8,449 nucleotides of DNA from positions 1-8,449 of the forward strand of contig JAEXOD010000170.1 in the NCBI GenBank assembly GCA_023447335.1, given 5' to 3'. Source of the DNA: Bacteroidota bacterium (GTDB lineage: Bacteria > Bacteroidota > Ignavibacteria > Ignavibacteriales > Melioribacteraceae). This document shows, piece after piece, positions 1 to 4,249 of the stretch. The notes beneath the pieces were generated by a model. That model saw only the letters and a program-made list of their open reading frames with translations. It did no database searches and was not told the origin of the DNA. How positions within the stretch are numbered: the first letter of the stretch is position 1; every line of letters starts with the position of its first letter. A program made the translations under genes and the position numbers.

Positions 1-1147
1 CTTCATAATACTGTTCTAATTGCTCGTTAATATAACCGGAACGGTTTCCGTTCCAAAAATAAGTAACATGTCCAAACTTTTGCGTTTCGGATACTGCAAA
101 CGATTTTACTCCCGCAGCACATAAATATTCGCTTAATGTACGTTCAATTAATGGCGGATTCACTAAAAAGTTTTCGGGAATATGTAAATCTCCGTCATAT
201 TCCATCATTCCGGCATAAAACACTTTTGGTAATCTTTTTCTGTCAAACTCCGTAAAATTTTCTTCGGTAAACGCACGTGATATCTCAATTGCTCTATCGC
301 CTCTAAAATTAAAAAACACTACGCTATCGCCATCATTTATTGTTCCTACTGGATTTTCATTTTCATCTACAACTACAAACGATTCTAAGTATTGATCGGT
401 CGCTTTCGGATCTTCATCATAATAAGCTTGTACTGCTTCGGCAGCAGATTTAAATTTTCTTGCTTCTCCTAGTACATGGGCTTTCCATCCGCGTTCCACT
501 ATTGTCCAATCGGCATTGTATCTATCCATTGTCGTTATCATTCTTCCGCCGCCGCTTGCAATTTTATAATCAACTCCGAATTTTTCATTTAATTCTTTTA
601 ACAAGTTTTCGGTCGGGGCTATATACTCTAAAGCTGTTTTTTCGCCTACATCCCTTCCGTCTAACAATATATGAAGTCTTAACTTTTTAACACCGTCATT
701 TGCACATCGGTTTATCAATTTAAATAATTGATTAATATGTGAATGAACATTACCGTCTGAAAGCAACCCCATAAAATGAACGGTTCCGCCGTTAATTCCT
801 TTTTCTACAACTTGTTCCCAGCTTTTCGATTCAAATATTTTACCGGTTTCTAAGCTTTTATTAACTAATTTGGCACCTTGTGCAAAAACTCTTCCCGCAC
901 CCATAGCATTATGCCCCACTTCGCTATTTCCCATATCGTCTTCGCTAGGCAAACCTACTGCAGGACCGTGTGCTTTTAATTGTGTTTTTAAAGCTACTTC
1001 TTTTAACATATCTAATGTAGGAGTTTTAGCCAAATATACTGCATTACTTTCGTCTAGCTTTCCTAAACCTACCCCGTCCATAATAATAAATAATACGGGA
1101 CCCGTACGACCGAAAAATTTATCCGATTTTTTTAATTCTAATTTCAT
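1..1147 (-). CDS. gpmI: 2,3-bisphosphoglycerate-independent phosphoglycerate mutase (iPGM), C-terminus cut by window edge
   Basis: Interconverts 3-phosphoglycerate and 2-phosphoglycerate in cytosolic glycolysis/gluconeogenesis, using two Mn2+ ions and a phosphoserine intermediate. The ATG is at 1145-1147 on the minus strand and the frame stays open for 382 codons to the edge; the family is about 510-550 aa, so roughly the last quarter is missing. Visible family landmarks are the N-terminal metal Asp in MDGVGLG (D24), the nucleophile in MGNSEVGH (S75), DGNVHSH (H135), LDGRD (162-166), GRMITTMDR (R202, R209), NFRGDR (R282, R285) and SETQKFGHVT (K357). These match the substrate- and metal-binding set of the Bacillus enzyme. 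The distal metal ligands (Asp/His cluster) would lie outside the window. A weak AGG lies about 7 nt before the start. The gene is divergent from the TPM gene. It appears intact as far as it goes, with no frameshift. Plus-strand ORFs at 460-690 and 870-1181 are its antisense shadows. Confidence 0.96.
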   Translation of the reverse strand, partial: MKLELKKSDKFFGRTGPVLFIIMDGVGLGKLDESNAVYLAKTPTLDMLKEVALKTQLKAHGPAVGLPSEDDMGNSEVGHNAMGAGRVFAQGAKLVNKSLETGKIFESKSWEQVVEKGINGGTVHFMGLLSDGNVHSHINQLFKLINRCANDGVKKLRLHILLDGRDVGEKTALEYIAPTENLLKELNEKFGVDYKIASGGGRMITTMDRYNADWTIVERGWKAHVLGEARKFKSAAEAVQAYYDEDPKATDQYLESFVVVDENENPVGTINDGDSVVFFNFRGDRAIEISRAFTEENFTEFDRKRLPKVFYAGMMEYDGDLHIPENFLVNPPLIERTLSEYLCAAGVKSFAVSETQKFGHVTYFWNGNRSGYINEQLEQYYE

Positions 1148-1232
1148 TTTTTTACCTTTATATTTTATTTTAACTTACTAAAGAAAATTTATTTTGAACT
1201 TAAATATACATACCATTCTTTTTTAATGCAAT

Positions 1233-1262
1233 TTTGCAAAAATTATTATATCTTTAAGTTTA
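1233..1262 (+). promoter_or_regulatory. Candidate Bacteroidota-type promoter for the TPM-hydrolase-lipocalin unit
   Basis: TTTG at 1233-1236 is followed after 18 nt by TAAGTTTA at 1255-1262. This is close to the TTTG-N19-21-TAnnTTTG consensus known for the primary sigma factor of Bacteroidota. Transcription would start near 1268, about 20 nt before the ribosome binding site at 1288-1293. TTTG lies in a small palindrome (TTTTGCAAAA, 1232-1241) in the divergent gap. I found no equally good box pair pointing toward gpmI. In AT-rich DNA such a match can arise by chance. Confidence 0.35.
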
Positions 1263-1287
1263 ATATATTTTTAACTCAAAAAGTTTC

Positions 1288-1293
1288 GAGAGG
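1288..1293 (+). promoter_or_regulatory. Ribosome binding site that fixes a TTG start
   Basis: GAGAGG ends 6 nt before the TTG at 1300. It is the only strong Shine-Dalgarno-like site near the 5' end of this frame. The next in-frame ATG is about 55 codons downstream, inside the TPM domain, so the non-ATG start is well supported. Confidence 0.7.
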
Positions 1294-1299
1294 TTAATT

Positions 1300-1758
1300 T
1301 TGCAAGTAAAAAAATTAGTATATAATTATTTTGATGACGATGATTTTTTACGCATCACAAACAAAATTAAACAAATAGAGCTAAAAACTTCCGGTGAACT
1401 TAGAGTTTTATTTAGAGAAGGCAAATCTATTTTGCAAAAGAATAAAACACCGGAAGAATTGGCAAAAATGGAATTTTACAATTTAAAAATGAACAATACT
1501 CGTGATAAGACGGGAATTCTTTTTTTCTTTCTACTTAAGGAAAGAATGTTCTATATTTATGCCGATAGTGGTATCCACTCACTTGTCGGTCAACAAACTT
1601 GGGATAATATTCGCGATAAAATTCAAATAGGTTTCAAAGAAGGGAAATACCTTGATGCGGTATTAAACGGACTTGAGGATGCCGGCAATGTACTCGAAAA
1701 ACACTTCCCTCGTAAATTTGACGATACTGACGAGCTATCTAATAACGTAGAATTTTAA
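1300..1758 (+). CDS. Small cytosolic TPM-domain protein (TPM_phosphatase / YgcG-like fold)
   Basis: A 152-aa protein made almost entirely of one TPM domain (residues ~10-137). Recognisable family segments are the 'IELKTSGELRV' strand (26-36), where most members read (K/R)TSGEIRV, 'NTRDKTGILFFFLL' (66-79), 'IYADSGIHSLVG' (86-97) and 'FKEGKYLDAVLNGL' (112-125). The acidic tail 'DDTDELSNNVEF' resembles the usual 'NELPDEVV' ending. I see no signal peptide and no confident membrane segment; the F-rich stretch at 75-79 is a core beta strand. It therefore looks like the soluble variant, often encoded beside LemA and a membrane-anchored TPM protein, neither of which is present here. The family name reflects a phosphatase activity reported for a plant member; activity here is unproven. 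Translation starts at TTG behind a good Shine-Dalgarno site. The hydrolase gene follows closely on the same strand, so co-transcription is likely. Confidence 0.85.
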   Translation: MQVKKLVYNYFDDDDFLRITNKIKQIELKTSGELRVLFREGKSILQKNKTPEELAKMEFYNLKMNNTRDKTGILFFFLLKERMFYIYADSGIHSLVGQQTWDNIRDKIQIGFKEGKYLDAVLNGLEDAGNVLEKHFPRKFDDTDELSNNVEF

Positions 1759-1796
1759 TTTGGAATTTTTTGCAAATCAAGACTGTTTATCTTATT

Positions 1797-2738
1797 ATGA
1801 ATACAACTAGAAGAAAATTTATAAAAACAGTCTTTACGGGAATTGCTGGTTTAACATTGTTTCCTGCTATTGGTGACGGAAATTTATTAGCCGAACCTCC
1901 TATTAAATTAAAATTTAAGCCCGAACCTGAATCTTGGTCTAATGATACAATTACACTAAGCTGGATAGGACATTCTACGGTATTAATAAACTTTTACGGG
2001 AAAATTATTTTAACTGATCCCGTTTTATTTAACCGAGTAGGATTATATATCTTCGGTTCAAGCATTGGACCTTCTCGTTTAACTCCCCCAGCATTAACTA
2101 TTGACGAAATACCCAAACCGGATATTATTTTACTCTCTCACGCACATATGGATCACACTGACTATCCGACTTTAGAACACATCACTGATAAGTACCCCAA
2201 CCAAATTGATGTTGTAGTTGCTTACTTAACTAAAGACGTAATTAATGATTTGCCATGGAAAAGTATTACAGTTTTAGATTGGAAACAATCTGCAACGGTT
2301 TCGGATATAGATATAAGTGCACACGAAGTAAAACACTTTGGCTGGCGTTACCCTTGGGAAAAAGATAGATCACGCGGATATCACAAAGATGGTAGAAGTT
2401 TTAATAGTTATCTGCTAAAATTTAAAGATAAAAAAATATTTTTCGGCGGAGATACTGCTTATACAGACAAGCTAAACCACTTAATAAACGAAAAGCCCGA
2501 TATTGCAATTATGCCGATAGGAGCTTATAATCCTTGGACACGAAACCACTGCAACCCGGAAGAAGCTTTGAATATGGCATCGGCTATGGGTGCATCTTAC
2601 TTTGTTCCGATTCACACAAAAACTTTTAAACAAAGTAGCGAACCTTTTAATGAGCCGATTGAAAGACTATTAGCAAATTACAAACAATATAAAATTAACA
2701 TTGCATTAGATAACATAGGACAAACTTTTACATTATGA
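1797..2738 (+). CDS. Tat-exported metallo-beta-lactamase-fold hydrolase, NAPE-PLD/UlaG-like
   Basis: From the ATG at 1797 the protein has 313 aa. It opens with a twin-arginine signal, TTRRKFIK (residues 3-10), then a hydrophobic stretch (11-25), so export of the folded, metal-loaded enzyme is expected. The body matches the Lactamase_B_2 branch: 'WIGHSTVLI' (56-64), 'ILTDPV' (71-76), the HAHMDH zinc motif (H115, H117, D119, H120), a probable ligand His in 'EVKHFGWR' (H180), GGDTAYTD (D219), 'MPIGAYNP' (239-246) and PIHTKTF (H273). This arrangement is that of N-acyl-phosphatidylethanolamine phospholipase D and L-ascorbate-6-phosphate lactonase relatives. A phosphodiesterase acting on lipids or a lactonase are the likely choices, but the substrate cannot be read from sequence. 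An in-frame TTG at 1770 would add nine residues (MQIKTVYLI) before the Tat motif; the ATG is preferred because it places the RR at residues 5-6. Its stop overlaps the lipocalin start. Confidence 0.88.
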   Translation: MNTTRRKFIKTVFTGIAGLTLFPAIGDGNLLAEPPIKLKFKPEPESWSNDTITLSWIGHSTVLINFYGKIILTDPVLFNRVGLYIFGSSIGPSRLTPPALTIDEIPKPDIILLSHAHMDHTDYPTLEHITDKYPNQIDVVVAYLTKDVINDLPWKSITVLDWKQSATVSDIDISAHEVKHFGWRYPWEKDRSRGYHKDGRSFNSYLLKFKDKKIFFGGDTAYTDKLNHLINEKPDIAIMPIGAYNPWTRNHCNPEEALNMASAMGASYFVPIHTKTFKQSSEPFNEPIERLLANYKQYKINIALDNIGQTFTL

Positions 2739-3256
2739 AAACAATACTTTTAACTTTAGCAGGTTTACTACTTTTTAATAATATTTCAGCACAAGAAATG
2801 CAGACTTTAAAAAGTGTTGATTTAACGAAATACGTTGGTTTATGGTACGAAGTAGCGAAAATTCCAAACAGATTTCAAAAGCAATGTGTTAAAGGAACTA
2901 CCGCACAGTACAAACTTCTTAAAGACGGAAAAATTGAAGTAATTAATAGCTGCCTAACAGAAGAAGGTGAAAAAGATGTTGCTGACGGATTAGCACAAGT
3001 TGTGGATAAAAAAACAAATTCAAAACTGGAAGTAAGTTTTGTAAGTATATTTGGAATTAGACTTTTTTGGGGCGATTACTGGATTTTAGGCTTAGGCGAT
3101 GATTATGAATACGCCGTTGTCGGAACTCCTTCCCGCAAATACGGCTGGATTTTAAGCCGCACCCCGCTGTTAGAAAAACAAAAACTTGATAAAGCTAACG
3201 AAATATTAAAAAACGCCGGTTACGATATTAAAAAATTTGAAGTTTCTCCACAGTAA
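2735..3256 (+). CDS. Blc-type bacterial lipocalin, secreted
   Basis: A 173-aa lipocalin that should bind small hydrophobic ligands such as fatty acids or lysophospholipids in the envelope, as E. coli Blc does. A signal peptide (1-19, ending ISA before QE) is followed by the hallmark 'YVGLWYEVAKIPNRFQ' (33-48, the GxW motif). Next come 'TTAQYKLLKDGKIEVINSC' (55-73), 'LEVSF' and the 'DYEYAVVGTPSRKYGWILSRTP' region with the conserved Arg and Trp near the last strands. C51 and C73 occur where many Gram-negative Blc homologues have a Cys pair and may form a disulfide. Unlike E. coli Blc there is no lipobox Cys at the cleavage site, so it is predicted to be a soluble periplasmic or secreted protein rather than a lipoprotein. 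Length is normal. The ATG overlaps the hydrolase TGA as ATGA (2735-2738), indicating translational coupling and a shared role. Confidence 0.92.
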   Translation: MKTILLTLAGLLLFNNISAQEMQTLKSVDLTKYVGLWYEVAKIPNRFQKQCVKGTTAQYKLLKDGKIEVINSCLTEEGEKDVADGLAQVVDKKTNSKLEVSFVSIFGIRLFWGDYWILGLGDDYEYAVVGTPSRKYGWILSRTPLLEKQKLDKANEILKNAGYDIKKFEVSPQ

Positions 3257-3288
3257 ATCATTATAGGAATTTTACATAGCTTATGAAC

Positions 3289-3327
3289 TTATTCATGGGA
3301 GCGAGGCAATAAACCAGCCCATGAATT
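3289..3327. repeat. 39-bp hairpin repeat, copy 1
   Basis: Aligns without gaps to 3727-3765 at 32 of 39 positions. Both contain GCGAGG in the loop and CCAGCCCATGAATT at the right end. Copy 1 keeps a perfect 9-bp stem. The element resembles REP-like palindromes; no associated transposase is in the window. Confidence 0.65.
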
Positions 3328-3331
3328 TTTT
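3291..3331 (+). terminator. Hairpin plus T-run, likely terminator after the lipocalin gene
   Basis: ATTCATGGG (3291-3299) and CCCATGAAT (3318-3326) form a perfect 9-bp inverted repeat with an 18-nt loop. Six Ts (3326-3331) overlap the end of the 3' arm. It begins 34 bp after the lipocalin stop, a normal place for a Rho-independent terminator. The loop is long, and a related element recurs at 3727-3765 where no gene ends, so it may instead be a repeat element that doubles as a terminator. Confidence 0.45.
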
Positions 3332-3357
3332 CGTGCTAATTAGTGATAATAATAACC

Positions 3358-3381
3358 AATGTCACCTCTACGAGGCTAAAA
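3358..3381. repeat. Palindromic direct repeat, unit A
   Basis: Begins AATGTCAC and ends GCTAAAA around the palindrome CCTC-TAC-GAGG (3365-3375). Unit B lies 52 bp downstream in the same orientation. Outside the stem the two units share AATnTCAC and GCT; inside it they differ by paired substitutions. Confidence 0.65.
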
Positions 3382-3409
3382 CATTTTCGGAGCTTGCGCG
3401 TGTTACAAC

Positions 3410-3436
3410 AATATCACTCCTCCGGAGCTGGAAAAA
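3410..3436. repeat. Palindromic direct repeat, unit B
   Basis: Begins AATATCAC and ends GCTGGAAAAA around the palindrome CTCC-TCC-GGAG (3417-3427). It matches unit A at 14 of the first 20 positions, and four of the six differences form two compensatory stem pairs. A half-unit, TCGGAGCTT (3387-3395), lies between A and B. Confidence 0.65.
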
Positions 3437-3499
3437 CAGACGATAGAGGTTGATAGATGTTAGACGTTATATTTTAGACATCAGTCAATAATTCTTTTA

Positions 3500-3566
3500 T
3501 CCTGAAAATCCTTCTACTATCCTATAAATCCTGGTTCAAAACAATGTTAAAGGTTTAGTGCTAAAT
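3500..3566. repeat. 68-bp 'ATCCTG' direct repeat, copy 1
   Basis: Built from internal units of the type TCCTGAAAATCCTT, then CCTGGTTCAAAA, AATGTTAAA and AGTGCTAA. It aligns to 3628-3695 with about ten substitutions and one single-base gap (~85% identity). The start-to-start distance is 128 bp. Runs of 'AATCCTG' units are, as I recall, frequent in intergenic DNA of FCB genomes. Confidence 0.75.
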
Positions 3567-3627
3567 AAATACAATAAACCATTCGGTTTTGGAAAAAAAG
3601 GAATTCAACATTCAAAATTGATGGGTT

Positions 3628-3695
3628 TCCTGTAAATCCTTCTTTCATCCTGAAAATCCTGGTTCAAAAATAATGTTAAATGTTGAGTGCTAAGT
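3628..3695. repeat. 68-bp 'ATCCTG' direct repeat, copy 2
   Basis: Second copy of 3500-3566. It continues into further degenerate short units (GTTGAGTGC, TAAGTGTTGAAT), and the spacer before it contains ATTCAACATTCAAAATT (3602-3618), the reverse-strand form of the same word family. Confidence 0.75.
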
Positions 3696-3726
3696 GTTGA
3701 ATAAAAAGAACTCGCAACACATGTAT

Positions 3727-3765
3727 TTATTCATAGAGGCGAGGTAAAGACCCAGCCCATGAATT
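3727..3765. repeat. 39-bp hairpin repeat, copy 2
   Basis: Second copy of the 3289-3327 element with seven substitutions. The left arm has decayed (TTCATAGAG), so the original stem is shortened. CCCATGAAT (3756-3764) can instead pair with ATTCACGGG (3767-3775) with one mismatch, suggesting the remnant of a further unit abutting it. Confidence 0.6.
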
Positions 3766-3827
3766 CATTCACGGGGAATAAAAAACAGATTTATTATAGC
3801 AATTGTTATTTATCCCCCTTTTTAATT

Positions 3828-3849
3828 ACCACTGTTTTTAAATAGTGGT
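3828..3849. other. Short hairpin before the 86-bp tandem repeat
   Basis: ACCACT (3828-3833) and AGTGGT (3844-3849) form a 6-bp stem with a 10-nt AT-rich loop. CCCC around 3814-3818 and GGGG at 3851-3854 could close it further across an asymmetric internal loop. No gene end is nearby, so the role is unknown. Confidence 0.4.
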
Positions 3850-3850
3850 T

Positions 3851-4015
3851 GGGGAATAATTTTAACTTACCTCACAAAAACTATTATTATCAATCTCTAG
3901 AAAATTTACATTTATATAGTTTTGATACAACCTATTGGGGAATAACTCTAATTTGTCTAACTAAAACAATCATTAGTAATCTTTTTAAAATTTAACTTAA
4001 GTGTTGTTTTGATAC
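3851..4015. repeat. Degenerate tandem repeat, two ~86-bp units
   Basis: Unit 1 (3851-3928) and unit 2 (3937-4015) both start GGGGAATAA, share AAAATTTA and a GTTTTGATAC end, and are roughly 70% alike by eye with small gaps. TTGGGG precedes each unit (3849, 3935) and CCCCAA (4018-4023) follows unit 2, giving a short inverted repeat around it. No coding capacity. Confidence 0.55.
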
Positions 4016-4024
4016 TGCCCCAAC

Positions 4025-4054
4025 TAGGGTGAGTTTTTTTATTATACTACCCTA
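4025..4054. other. Hairpin upstream of the promoter-leader block
   Basis: TAGGGTGAG (4025-4033) can pair with CTACCCTA (4047-4054) over 8 bp with one bulged G, across a T-rich loop. It lies about 60 bp upstream of the candidate -33 box. It could be a terminator for readthrough from upstream or a repeat remnant; AACTAGGG also occurs upstream of the second leader (7996-8003). Confidence 0.35.
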
Positions 4055-4115
4055 CTATACAAAATTATTTCGATACTTTTTTAATGATCTAATTCGGAAT
4101 TCGCCCGAAACTGAG

Positions 4116-4147
4116 TTTGGATTTTGATGTTAAAAATATATTTATTA
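4116..4147 (+). promoter_or_regulatory. Candidate promoter of the T9SS cargo genes (leader copy 1)
   Basis: TTTG at 4116-4119, then 19 nt, then TATTTATTA at 4139-4147. An alternative -7 box, TATATTTA at 4137-4144, fits TAnnTTTG better with 17-nt spacing. The same boxes with the same 19-nt spacing recur at 8038-8069, and the DNA around TTTG (AAACTGAGTTTGGATTTTGAT) is conserved between the two sites, while much of the sequence between the boxes is not. Confidence 0.55.
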
Positions 4148-4156
4148 TATTAAACT

Positions 4157-4215
4157 AAAGGAAAATTAAAGACGGCTTTTTGGTTGCAACATAGGTTTGG
4201 CGGTCTGGTTTTCTT
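4157..4215 (+). ncRNA. Conserved structured 5' leader, copy 1 (unknown class)
   Basis: Nearly identical to 8079-8138, with about three substitutions and two 1-nt indels. Predicted nested pairing: AGGAAAA (4159-4165) with TTTTCTT (4209-4215); AGACGGC (4170-4176) with GCGGTCT (4200-4206) through one G-G mismatch; and a small AAC-AUAG-GUU hairpin (4188-4197). It should be transcribed from the promoter just upstream, ending about 34 nt before the ATG at 4250. It does not match the consensus of the c-di-GMP, preQ1, SAM, glycine, fluoride or guanidine riboswitches as I remember them. The role is unknown; a cis-regulatory 5' UTR is the leading guess. Confidence 0.5.
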
Positions 4216-4239
4216 GAATTATTTATAATTGAAGTAAAC

Positions 4240-4244
4240 GGAGG
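4240..4244 (+). promoter_or_regulatory. Strong Shine-Dalgarno site of the Asp-box propeller gene
   Basis: GGAGG ends 5 nt before the ATG at 4250 and lies outside the conserved leader. Any control by the leader would have to reach this site through alternative pairing or act on transcription. Confidence 0.75.
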
Positions 4245-4249
4245 TTAAA

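Larger units (their letters stand above)
3257..4249. other. Gene-free intergenic region of ~1 kb built from degenerate repeats, ending in a promoter and leader
   Basis: No plausible coding frame on either strand. The first ~510 bp hold a hairpin/terminator element present twice (3289, 3727), a pair of palindromic units (3358-3436) and a duplicated 'ATCCTG'-rich module (3500, 3628). The middle (3814-4054) has small hairpins and an ~86-bp tandem repeat. The last ~140 bp hold the promoter and conserved leader of the downstream T9SS cargo gene. The G+C-rich palindromes stand out against strongly AT-rich surroundings. Confidence 0.8.

Noticed and set aside
460..1181. Plus-strand ORFs at 460-690 and 870-1181
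   Set aside because: They lie antisense inside the clearly conserved gpmI frame, lack family features and have low-complexity Leu/Phe/Pro composition.
1770..1796. TTG start nine codons upstream for the hydrolase
   Set aside because: GGAA nearby gives weak support, but the ATG at 1797 puts the twin-arginine motif at a normal position; the TTG remains possible.
3257..4015. Possible CRISPR array
   Set aside because: The repeats belong to several unrelated families, each with two degenerate copies, unequal spacing and no uniform spacers; no cas genes.
4157..4215. Known riboswitch (c-di-GMP, preQ1, SAM, glycine, fluoride, guanidine)
   Set aside because: GACGGC and GGTTGC superficially recall pieces of known consensus sequences, but order and spacing of conserved elements do not fit any class I can recall. 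A direct Rfam search would settle it.
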